A stretch of DNA of 64,000 nucleotides, from NCBI RefSeq assembly GCF_900116445.1, contig NZ_FPBH01000027.1:1-64000 (forward strand), read 5' to 3'. This DNA comes from Paraburkholderia aspalathi (GTDB lineage: Bacteria > Pseudomonadota > Gammaproteobacteria > Burkholderiales > Burkholderiaceae). Under the pieces are notes generated by a model, which was given only the letters and a program-made list of their open reading frames with translations, had not been told where the DNA came from and did not search any database. Below, in pieces: positions 57,013-64,000 of the stretch; the first letter of the stretch is position 1; each line of letters starts with the position of its first letter. The position numbers were made by a program, and so were the translations under genes.

Positions 57013-57102
57013 GATGCGGTGCCTGGTGGCGGTGAGGAAGTACGGCAAATGACAACGGGTCCCAGCAGAAAAGCAGCGGAGCGTGGCAAAAACGGCCCAC
57101 GC

Positions 57103-57564
57103 TCAGCGCGTGATGCGCAGGCGCAGTTCGTTTTGCCCTTGCACGCTGGCCGTCACGTTTACGCGCCGATCTTCGGTGGTCACGATGAAATGCTGACGCG
57201 TCGGCGTATTGACGTCGTGCACGACGTTCGGAAAGCAGGCGGCGATATCGGCGCCGAATTCTTCGAGGGGATCATTGACGACACCGTCGGCTTGCCAGTG
57301 CGCGCGCCAGTGGCAATCGTAGGCGTGCGTGTTGGCGCGGCAGTCGTCCACGGCCGATACGCCCGGCAGTTGCGCGGCAGGTTGCGCGTGCAGCTGCTTG
57401 AAGTCGGGTGCGTCGACGATGTGTTTGAGCGCGGGGCAAACATCCGCCGGCTCAGTGGGCTGGGTGGCTTGCGCAGCGTACGCGGCGCTCGTGAGCAGCA
57501 GGGCTGCGCCAAGCGCAAGCGCTGCGCGCTGGGTCAAAGGATAGAAGCGGCGATCGAGTGACAT
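57103..57564 (-). CDS. Exported protein of unknown function
   Basis: A 153-residue protein with a signal peptide (LTQRAALALGAALLLTSAAYA) cleaved near AYA-AQA. The mature part has four cysteines (VCPAL, DDCRAN, YDCHW, AACFP) that could form two disulfides, and ends with a beta-rich VNVTASVQGQNELRLRITR. No family was recognised. The ATG at 57564 was chosen because it begins the signal peptide. Confidence 0.68.
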   Translation of the reverse strand: MSLDRRFYPLTQRAALALGAALLLTSAAYAAQATQPTEPADVCPALKHIVDAPDFKQLHAQPAAQLPGVSAVDDCRANTHAYDCHWRAHWQADGVVNDPLEEFGADIAACFPNVVHDVNTPTRQHFIVTTEDRRVNVTASVQGQNELRLRITR

Positions 57565-57730
57565 GTGCGGAGAGTCCAGTAGCAGTGAGGGGCGGGGCGG
57601 GCGGCGCATGGTACGGCCCGCACGACTATCGTCGCTGCTACAGGGGATTTTCAAAGCGCGGAACAACTTGCCCGCTTCGCAAATGCTTTCGAACTGTTCT
57701 CGCGTATTTCCGGATGTTGCGGCGTGCTGC

Positions 57731-58567
57731 CTAGCCGAGCGTGAGGCCGCCGTCGATATGAATCACCTGGCCGGTGATGTGACGCGCTTCGTCGGAGAGC
57801 AGGAAAGCGATCAGCGCGGCGATATCCGCAGGCTCGGCGACGTGACCGAGCGGCGTCGCTTCGGCGGCGCGGGTCCACACCGATGCATTATCGGCACTTG
57901 GGCCGCGATCTTTACGGGTATAGCCGGGCGCTACGCAATTGACCGTCACGCCATGCGGCGCAAGTTCGGCGGCGGCGGTTTTGGCCAGTGACTCGATCGC
58001 CGCTTTCGCCGCCGCCGTTGCGGCGAACGGCGCTTCCACGCGATAGCGATGCGCGACGAACGAACTGAGCGCGACCACGCGACCTCGCTTCGAGGTTTCC
58101 AGGGCAGGCGTCGCACGCTTGACGAGCGCGGCGAATGCGGCCGGCATGGCGGCGAAGGCGGCGCTGAACACATCCGCGTCGAGTGCGTTGAGCGTTTGCC
58201 GTTGCGCGTGGCCGGCGTTCGCTACCAACTGATCAAGCGCGCCGAAGCTCGCGAGCGTTCGATGGATCACGTGTTCCGCGGCGCCGCGCTCGGCGAGATC
58301 GCCGAACACCGTCGCGCAGCGCGCGCCGTTCGCGCTGCAATCGGCGGCGACCTGTGCAAGACGCTGGCGCGCTTCGTCGTCGGCGCCACGGGCGTGCAGC
58401 ATCAACGCGGTGCGCGGCGCGGCGATGCGTCGGGCCAGTGCGGCGCCGATGCCGGAGCCCGCGCCGGTGATCAGGACGACCCGATCGAGCCCGGCGCCGC
58501 TCATGCCAGTCGTGCTGCTCGCGTCACCGGTGCTGCTCATGTCGCTCGCGTTGTTCATGCTGTTCAC
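57731..58567 (-). CDS. Short-chain dehydrogenase/reductase with atypical active site
   Basis: A 278-residue SDR. The cofactor site is TGAGSGIG (residues 34-41), with NAG at 117-119 and the VTVNCVAPGYTRKD segment after the active site. The classical YxxxK is not present: the stretch reads FAATAAAK, placing Thr184 at the tyrosine position four before Lys188. The first 25 residues are Ser/Thr/Met-rich and unconserved. GTG at 58567 overlaps the ABC exporter stop by four bases, which suggests coupling; an ATG at 58558 is an alternative start. Confidence 0.85.
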   Translation of the reverse strand: MNSMNNASDMSSTGDASSTTGMSGAGLDRVVLITGAGSGIGAALARRIAAPRTALMLHARGADDEARQRLAQVAADCSANGARCATVFGDLAERGAAEHVIHRTLASFGALDQLVANAGHAQRQTLNALDADVFSAAFAAMPAAFAALVKRATPALETSKRGRVVALSSFVAHRYRVEAPFAATAAAKAAIESLAKTAAAELAPHGVTVNCVAPGYTRKDRGPSADNASVWTRAAEATPLGHVAEPADIAALIAFLLSDEARHITGQVIHIDGGLTLG

Positions 58568-60315
58568 GCAGCAATCGGTTCGCCCGAGCGTTCGACGTCG
58601 AGCGTTTCGTCATGGAATGCCGCCAGCGATTCGCGATGCGCGACGCTGACGATTGCCGCCTGCGGCAGCCGCTCGGTGAACAGGTGATAGAGGCGTGCTT
58701 CGTTTTCCGAATCGAGCGCACTGGTTGCTTCGTCGAGGAACAGATAGTCCGGTTTGTGCAGCAGCACGCGGGCGCCGGCGAGGCGCTGTTGTTCACCCGG
58801 CGAGAGAATGCGCGTCCAGTGCCCCGATTCCTGCAGGCGGTCGGCGTACTCCGACAGGCGGCAAGTGATGAGCGCTTCGCGGCATTCGTCGTCAGTGTAG
58901 GTATCTGCAGAAGACGGATAGGTGAGCGCGGCTTTCAGCGTGCCGATCGGCATGTAGCTGACCTGCGGGATGAACATCATGCGCGCGTTGACCGGTGCGT
59001 CAATCGAGCCGTCGCCGAACGGCCACAAGCCGGCGAGCGCGCGCATCAGCGTGCTCTTGCCGGAGCCGGACGGGCCCCGCACCAGCCAGCGCGAGCCCGG
59101 CTTGATCGCGATATCGCGGATGCGTGACAACGGATTGCCGTTCGGCAACGCGAGCTGGAGACCTTCGGTGGTGAGCTTGTCTTCGTCGACGAAATGCAGA
59201 TTGATGCCGCCATGCGCAGTAGCGGGCGAGACCGATTCCTTCAGACGCGGCGCATGCACGATGCGCTTGAATTCACGCAACCGGTTCACGGTAGCGCGCC
59301 ATTCAACGAGGCTGCCGTAACTGTTGATGAACCACGAAAACGAATCGCTGACGGTACCGAATGCGCTCGAGATCTGCATCAGTACGCCGAACGTGAAAGC
59401 ACCCGCAAAGTAGCGGGGCGCGGCGACCACCAGCGGAAAGATGATTGCAATCTGGCCGTAGAAGGCTGTCACGAAGGTGAGCCGCTTGGTGTACTTCATC
59501 ACCTGCCACCAGTTGTCGCGGATGCGGCCGAACAGCGAGTGCGTGTTCTTCTTCTCGGTCTCCATGCCGTTGTAGAAGGCGATCTGCTCGGCGTTTTCAC
59601 GCAGACGGATCAGGCCGAAACGGAAATCCGCCTCGACTTTCTGTGCCTGGTAGTTGATCGACACGAGCGGATGGCCGACCTTCTGGATGATCACTGAGCC
59701 GACTACCGCGTACAGCGCTGCGGCCCACACCATATAGCCCGGAATCTGCACCGGCATGCCGCCGAGCGAAACGGTCAGCGCACCGGCCAGCGACCACAGG
59801 ATCGTCATGAACGAGACCAGTGTGACGATCGTGGACAGCAGGTCGAGGGTCAGCGAGAGCGTGCTGGTGGCGAGTGATTGCAGGTCGTCGCTGATCCGCT
59901 GGTCGGGGTTGTCGGCGAGCCGGTCGCGTTCGATCCGGTAGAAGGCGCTGTCGTGCAGCCATTCGTTGAGATAACGTGTGGTCAGCCACTGGCGCCAGCG
60001 GAAGCCGAGCATCTGGCGTAGATAGCGGCCGTACACGGCAAGGATGATGAAGCCGAACGCGAGCCCCGAGAACACCATCAGCAGGTGCGGGAAATCGTGC
60101 ACGTTCTTCGTTTGCAGCGCGTTGTAGAAGTCGGCGCTCCAGCGGTTCAGGCGCACGTTGATCCACACGATGAGCAGATTCATCACGATGATCGCGATGA
60201 GCAGCGCCCACGCCGTTTTTCGTTCTTCGGAAACCCAGTAAGGTTTGATCAGGCTCCATGCGGAGACTTTTTCGTCCGGCGGCAGCACGGGGCTGGAAGC
60301 GGTATTCGGTGTCAT
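58564..60315 (-). CDS. SbmA/YddA-like ABC transporter, fused permease and ATPase
   Basis: A 583-residue half-transporter. About six membrane helices (35-330) match the ABC_membrane_2 type found in SbmA, BacA and YddA, with RWSADFYNALQTKNVHDFP near residue 58. The ATPase domain has Walker A GPSGSGKST (414-422), signature LSPGEQQRLAGAR, Walker B YLFLDEATSALD and the H-loop SVAHRES. Such proteins act as dimers moving peptides or cobalamin-like molecules; substrate here is unknown. AGGA five bases upstream favours ATG at 60315 over 60321. Confidence 0.9.
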   Translation of the reverse strand: MTPNTASSPVLPPDEKVSAWSLIKPYWVSEERKTAWALLIAIIVMNLLIVWINVRLNRWSADFYNALQTKNVHDFPHLLMVFSGLAFGFIILAVYGRYLRQMLGFRWRQWLTTRYLNEWLHDSAFYRIERDRLADNPDQRISDDLQSLATSTLSLTLDLLSTIVTLVSFMTILWSLAGALTVSLGGMPVQIPGYMVWAAALYAVVGSVIIQKVGHPLVSINYQAQKVEADFRFGLIRLRENAEQIAFYNGMETEKKNTHSLFGRIRDNWWQVMKYTKRLTFVTAFYGQIAIIFPLVVAAPRYFAGAFTFGVLMQISSAFGTVSDSFSWFINSYGSLVEWRATVNRLREFKRIVHAPRLKESVSPATAHGGINLHFVDEDKLTTEGLQLALPNGNPLSRIRDIAIKPGSRWLVRGPSGSGKSTLMRALAGLWPFGDGSIDAPVNARMMFIPQVSYMPIGTLKAALTYPSSADTYTDDECREALITCRLSEYADRLQESGHWTRILSPGEQQRLAGARVLLHKPDYLFLDEATSALDSENEARLYHLFTERLPQAAIVSVAHRESLAAFHDETLDVERSGEPIAA

Positions 60316-60683
60316 GAGCATCCTGGTGAAGTGCTGGCCCGCGTCGGGCGGCCCCCAAGTCGGGCCGGCCCCACGGCGGGTTTGCGGTGCGTGCCCCGGG
60401 CGTCGTGCTCGACGAACGCACGTCCGGGTGAGCGACCGATTCTGGCGCGAAGCCCTTAAGTGAAAATTAATTTCCGCTCAGAGGTCCCGCCTCGATGCCG
60501 CTGGCGCGCGGGCGGCGAAGCATGTCGCCCGCGCGCCAGCGGCATCCGGTCCTGGCATTGTGCCAGAGCGCTGCATTCGGCCGTATTGATGAATCGAAAG
60601 ATAGTGACGGATCAATGGCGTGTGACGGCAGAGGCCGTTGGTTTGCGGGCGCCGCGCCTTTTATGGTCTAATGACCTTCGACG
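60316..60683. other. Divergent intergenic region between the ABC transporter and the thiamine leader
   Basis: About 370 bases with no supported gene. It must hold the promoters of both transcripts. Its main feature is the long inverted repeat at 60494-60546. A short AT-rich patch, GTGAAAATTAATTTCCGC, lies at 60461-60478. Confidence 0.6.
60494..60546. repeat. Perfect 21-bp inverted repeat
   Basis: The left arm (60494-60514, starting GATGCCGCTGG) and the right arm (60526-60546, ending CCAGCGGCATC) match base for base around an 11-base spacer GCGAAGCATGT. It has no A or T run on either side, so it is not a standard terminator. It is the longest perfect inverted repeat I noticed in the window. 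Confidence 0.9.
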
Positions 60684-60787
60684 AAACAGGGGTGCTTTGC
60701 CCACAGGCAGCGTGATTTTCACGCAGCGGCGGCGAGGCTGAGAGAGACCCTTTGCACCCGATCCGGGTAATACCGGCGCGGGAAGTT
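60684..60787 (+). ncRNA. TPP riboswitch (THI element)
   Basis: The thiamine pyrophosphate sensor is recognised by its conserved parts in order: GGGGTGC at 60689, GGCTGAGAGAGACCC from 60736, then GCACCC, GATCCGGGTAATACCGG and CGCGGGAAG. GGGGTGC pairs with GCACCC to form the core stem. Bound TPP should lower expression of the thiOSGE genes. The expression platform lies in the following 130 bases, which contain GC-rich stems and a T7 run near 60892. Confidence 0.93.
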
Positions 60788-60917
60788 TCCGGAAGCAGCC
60801 AGTCTTCCATTCCCCGCCGGGCGGCGTCCGTCATTGGACGTGCTTATTGCCCGGCCGGCCTCACCCGCCGGTTTCGTCCTGGGTACGTGCGTTTTTTTGC
60901 CGTACGGAAAGGACTCG

Positions 60918-61034
60918 ATGACCGCCTATTCTTCAGACATGTGTTTTGCTCTTCACGGCGTTTTCGTCGGTTGTGTCGGCGCGCCGGGCTGTTTTAGCGT
61001 TGCTTGCCGTTGTGACCCGGAGCGCACGCGATGA
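60918..61034 (+). CDS. Possible cysteine-rich leader peptide before thiO
   Basis: A 38-residue frame, MTAYSSDMCFALHGVFVGCV onward, ending CDPERTR. It has five cysteines (9, 19, 25, 30, 32). AAAGGA lies four bases upstream of the ATG, better than the site before thiO itself. Its stop overlaps the thiO start by four bases (ATGA), so thiO translation may depend on it. It lies between the TPP riboswitch and thiO. No homologue is known to me, so it may be a chance frame. Confidence 0.45.
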   Translation: MTAYSSDMCFALHGVFVGCVGAPGCFSVACRCDPERTR

Positions 61035-62161
61035 ATCGTTTAGCTCAACCCGATTTCGCCGTGCTCGGCGGTGGGCTGTGCGGGCGTCTCGTCGCGTGGC
61101 GCCTCGCCGGTGAAGGGCATCGCGTGGCGCTCTATGAGCGCGGCGACGCCGCAGGTACGCAATCCGCGGCCTGGGTCGCCGCCGCCATGCTGGCGCCGCT
61201 CGCCGAAGCCGCCAGTGCTGAACTGCTGATCACCCGTCTGGGCGCAAGTTCGCTCGACACCTGGCCGCGCGTGCTGGCCGAATTGCCCGAACCGGTGTTC
61301 TTCCAGCGCAATGGCACGCTGGTCGTATGGCATCACGCCGATCGCACCGAAGCGCCGCTGTTCGAACGCCGGGTGCGCTCGAACGCACCGGCTGAATTGC
61401 TCGACGGCGGCTTCGTGACGCTGGCGGGCGCTCAGGTCGGCGCTGCCGAACCCGCATTGGCGGGCCGCTTCAACCAGGGCTGGCTGCTGCCGCGCGAAGG
61501 CCAACTGGATAACCGTCAGGTGTTGACCGCGCTCGCGGCAGGCCTCGCCCAGCGCGGTGTCGAAACGCACTGGAACACGCCAGTCGACGATCATGCGCTG
61601 CCGGCCGCACGCATCACGATCGACTGCCGGGGTTTGGGCGCGAAGCCGGTGCTGCCGACGTTGCGGGGGATCCGCGGTGAAGTCGCCCGCGTGCATGCGC
61701 CGGGTATCAAGCTGACGCGGCCGGTGCGTCTGCTGCATCCGCGCTACCCGCTGTATATCGCGCCGAAGCAGGACGATCTCTACGTGATCGGCGCGACCGA
61801 AGTGGAAGGCGAGGACATGTCGCCGGTCAGCGTGCGCTCGGCGCTCGAGTTGCTGAGCGCGGCGTTTTCCGTGCATCCCGGCTTCGGCGAGGCCCGCATC
61901 CTCGAACTGAATTCGCAGTGCCGCCCGACTTTGCCGGACCACCGTCCGGCCTTGCTGTGGGATGGCGCGCAGACATTGCGCGTGAACGGCCTGTACCGGC
62001 ACGGCTACATGATCGTGCCCGAAGTCGCCGGCGAAGCCGTGCGCTTCGCCGCCGCGCTGCTCGACGGCCGCATCGGCGATGCCGATGCTTTCGCTGACTG
62101 GCAAAATGCCGCGCGCTGGAGCGAGCTGTTTCAACTGGACGCCACGCGGGAGCCGGCATGA
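61031..62161 (+). CDS. thiO: FAD-dependent glycine oxidase ThiO
   Basis: ThiO oxidises glycine to iminoglycine, a building block of the thiamine thiazole ring. The 376-residue protein has the FAD start FAVLGGGLCGRLVAWRLAGEG, RGIRGEVARV, and the C-terminal RPTLPDHRPALLW with GLYRHGYMIVPEVAG. The ATG overlaps the stop of the small frame upstream. thiS, thiG and thiE follow, forming a thiazole operon under the TPP riboswitch. Confidence 0.93.
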   Translation: MNRLAQPDFAVLGGGLCGRLVAWRLAGEGHRVALYERGDAAGTQSAAWVAAAMLAPLAEAASAELLITRLGASSLDTWPRVLAELPEPVFFQRNGTLVVWHHADRTEAPLFERRVRSNAPAELLDGGFVTLAGAQVGAAEPALAGRFNQGWLLPREGQLDNRQVLTALAAGLAQRGVETHWNTPVDDHALPAARITIDCRGLGAKPVLPTLRGIRGEVARVHAPGIKLTRPVRLLHPRYPLYIAPKQDDLYVIGATEVEGEDMSPVSVRSALELLSAAFSVHPGFGEARILELNSQCRPTLPDHRPALLWDGAQTLRVNGLYRHGYMIVPEVAGEAVRFAAALLDGRIGDADAFADWQNAARWSELFQLDATREPA

Positions 62162-62245
62162 GCGTTGCGCGCCTGCCGGCGAAATAACCGCAGGCAAAAC
62201 AGGCGGACGCCGCTGCCCCAATCGACTGAACCGTATTTGAACACC

Positions 62246-62443
62246 ATGGACATTCATATCAATCAGAAGCCGTTGTCGTTGCCCGAAGGCGCGACTGTCG
62301 CCGATGCGCTCGCCGCGTTCGGCGCGCGTCCGCCGTTCGCGGTCGCGCTGAACGGCGATTTCGTCGCACGCACCCAGCATGCGGCGCGCGCGCTGCAGCC
62401 GGGCGACAAGCTCGACGTCGTGCAACCCGTGGCCGGCGGTTAA
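62246..62443 (+). CDS. thiS: Sulfur carrier protein ThiS
   Basis: A 65-residue ubiquitin-like protein, MDIHINQKPLSLPEGATVAD onward, ending VVQPVAGG. The C-terminal Gly-Gly is converted to a thiocarboxylate that gives sulfur to the thiazole ring. The ATG at 62246 gives the usual length. The 84-base gap after thiO holds no gene. thiG follows after 33 bases. Confidence 0.95.
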   Translation: MDIHINQKPLSLPEGATVADALAAFGARPPFAVALNGDFVARTQHAARALQPGDKLDVVQPVAGG

Positions 62444-62476
62444 GCCCCGCGCCACGCCTTGCCGGAGACCAGGATT

Positions 62477-63298
62477 ATGCAAATGACTGCCCCCCAAACC
62501 GCCGACGCGCTCACGCTCTACGGCCAGACTTTCGCGAGCCGCGTGCTGCTCGGCACCTCGCGCTATCCATCGCTGCAATCGCTATCCGATTCGATCGACG
62601 CCGCGCAGCCCGGCATGGTGACCGTTGCGCTGCGCAGGCAGATGAACGAAGGCGGCGCCGAAGCCGGTTTCTTCGATCTGCTCAAGCGCCACGGCGTACC
62701 GCTGTTGCCCAATACCGCCGGCTGCCTGACCGTCGGCGAGGCGGTGACGACCGCGCATATGGCGCGCGAGATTTTCGAAACCGAGTGGATCAAGCTCGAA
62801 CTGATCGGCGACGACTACACGCTGCAGCCTGATCCGGTCGGCCTGATCGAAGCGGCCACGCAGCTGATCAAGGACGGCTTCAAGGTGCTCCCGTATTGCA
62901 CCGAAGATCTGGTGATCGGCCGCCGCCTGCTCGATGCGGGCTGTGAAGCGCTGATGCCGTGGGGCGCGCCGATCGGCACCGGCAAGGGCGTCATCAATCC
63001 GTACGGCCTGCGCGTGTTGCGCGAGCGCTTGCCCGACGTGCCGCTGATCGTCGACGCCGGCCTCGGCGTGCCGTCGCACGCGGCGCAAGTGATGGAGTGG
63101 GGCTTCGACGGCGTGCTGCTGAACACTGCCGTTTCGCAGGCGACGCACCCCGACGCGATGGCGCGCGCCTTTGCGCTGGGCGTCGAAGCGGGCCGCCAGG
63201 CCTTTCTGGCGGGGCCGATGGCCGAGCGCGAAAGCGCGCACGCGAGCACGCCGGTGGTCGGCATGCCGTTCTGGCACCAAGACGGGAGCGCCGCATGA
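62477..63298 (+). CDS. thiG: Thiazole synthase ThiG
   Basis: ThiG joins deoxyxylulose phosphate, iminoglycine and ThiS sulfur into the thiazole phosphate. The 273-residue barrel protein has FASRVLLGTSRYPS, TVALRRQM, the Schiff-base lysine in EWIKLELIGDD, and the phosphate-binding GLGVPSHAAQVMEWGFDGVLLNTA. ATG at 62477 (GGAG upstream) is preferred, with ATG at 62483 possible. The stop overlaps the thiE start by four bases. Confidence 0.95.
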   Translation: MQMTAPQTADALTLYGQTFASRVLLGTSRYPSLQSLSDSIDAAQPGMVTVALRRQMNEGGAEAGFFDLLKRHGVPLLPNTAGCLTVGEAVTTAHMAREIFETEWIKLELIGDDYTLQPDPVGLIEAATQLIKDGFKVLPYCTEDLVIGRRLLDAGCEALMPWGAPIGTGKGVINPYGLRVLRERLPDVPLIVDAGLGVPSHAAQVMEWGFDGVLLNTAVSQATHPDAMARAFALGVEAGRQAFLAGPMAERESAHASTPVVGMPFWHQDGSAA

Positions 63299-64000
63299 CG
63301 CAAACTTTGCCTTTGACTGGCCGCGACCTCTTCTGGCCGCCTGCCGATGAACTCACCGAAGCCGCCGAGCGGATCCGCGCCCGCCTGGGCGAGTGGCCGC
63401 CAACCCACGCGCCGTGGCGCATCTGCCTGACCGCGCCGGACGAGCCGAACGGCGGCGACCTGATCATCGTCGCCGACGCGCAGCAGCATGGCGAGCAGGT
63501 GGCGCGCTGGCAGGTGCAGGGCGCAGGCGTGATCGTCGCCGCCGAGAACGCGGCGACGCTGCATCTGGGCGGCGAGAAATACAGTCTGGAGGGCCATCTG
63601 GCGGAAGACTGGATTCCCGCGCTGGCGGCGTTTCTGGATTGCGGCTTCGATCCACACGACGCGCTGGTCCTGGCGCTGGCCTGGCGTGACGGCGACGAGA
63701 CCAAAGCGGACGACGCCTTTCCGGACGATATCGCGCACTTCCCACGCCTCGCCGGTCTGCCGGCCGCGCCGGCGCAAGCGTTCGCGCGTTGCCCTGACCG
63801 GCTCGGCCTGTACCCGGTGCTGCCGACCGCGGAGTGGGTCGAACGGGTGGTGGGCCTAGGCGTGAAAACGGTCCAGTTGCGCCGCAAATCGGCCGAACCC
63901 GCCGACGAACTGAAGCGCGAAATCGCCCGCTGTGTCGCCGCGGGCCGTGAGCACGATGCCCAGGTTTTCATCAACGATCACTGGCAAGCCGCTCTGGAAG
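63295..64000 (+). CDS. thiE: Thiamine-phosphate synthase with N-terminal extension (partial)
   Basis: ThiE joins the pyrimidine and thiazole parts into thiamine phosphate. The canonical barrel begins only near residue 169 (RLGLYPVLPTAEWVERVVGL), with GVKTVQLRRKSAEP and VFINDHW as expected binding segments. Residues 1-165 form an added domain (MTQTLPLTGRDLFWPPADEL and LIIVADAQQHGEQVARWQVQ) that I do not recognise. The frame runs off the window end after 235 codons, so the C-terminus is missing. It overlaps thiG by four bases. Confidence 0.9.
   Translation, partial: MTQTLPLTGRDLFWPPADELTEAAERIRARLGEWPPTHAPWRICLTAPDEPNGGDLIIVADAQQHGEQVARWQVQGAGVIVAAENAATLHLGGEKYSLEGHLAEDWIPALAAFLDCGFDPHDALVLALAWRDGDETKADDAFPDDIAHFPRLAGLPAAPAQAFARCPDRLGLYPVLPTAEWVERVVGLGVKTVQLRRKSAEPADELKREIARCVAAGREHDAQVFINDHWQAALE

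Overview
The window is a GC-rich chromosomal segment of a betaproteobacterium, most probably a Paraburkholderia or close Burkholderiaceae relative. This follows from the style of the ribosomal proteins, the alpha-operon layout, the TTG start of secY, and the gene order from pilM through aroK, aroB and dgt to gltB and gltD. No rRNA, tRNA, CRISPR array, prophage or complete insertion sequence was found.

Region 1 (1-14931) is the end of the str operon (tuf 3' end, rpsJ) followed by the S10, spc and alpha ribosomal-protein gene clusters, with secY, infA, rpmJ and rpoA. Most genes are a few bases apart or overlap. The few real gaps (after rpsJ, after rpsQ, after rpsK, and around rpoA) hold promoter-like sites. 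Two of these sites are built into perfect 14-bp inverted repeats that could also act as terminators.

Region 2 (15117-30271) is conserved housekeeping. cutA-dsbD, a c4-type cytochrome, resB and ccsA together give a System II cytochrome c maturation set with its periplasmic reductant supply. hemB makes haem precursor. engB, the methionine sulfoxide repair pair msrP-msrQ, lysA, a small LptM-like lipoprotein, cyaY and a class A penicillin-binding protein follow. Strong bidirectional terminators separate convergent genes.

Region 3 (30527-37981) is a pilM-pilN-pilO/pilP-pilQ cluster, in which PilO and PilP appear fused, followed by aroK, aroB and a dGTPase-like gene. Region 4 (38062-47009) has an ElaB/DUF883-type protein, an OmpW-type porin, a transposase-like gene that has lost its catalytic residues, and the glutamate synthase genes gltB and gltD.

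Region 5 (47137-60315) looks accessory. It has a DadA-like dehydrogenase with an MFS carrier, an exported phosphatase-like lipoprotein whose catalytic cysteine is serine, a two-component system, and a run of small exported proteins including an orphan FlgH-like lipoprotein. A second, orphan copy of the response regulator, an atypical SDR and an SbmA/YddA-like ABC exporter complete it.

Region 6 (60494-64000) opens with a 21-bp perfect inverted repeat and a TPP riboswitch. It continues with a possible cysteine-rich leader peptide and the thiamine thiazole genes thiO-thiS-thiG-thiE; thiE runs off the window end.
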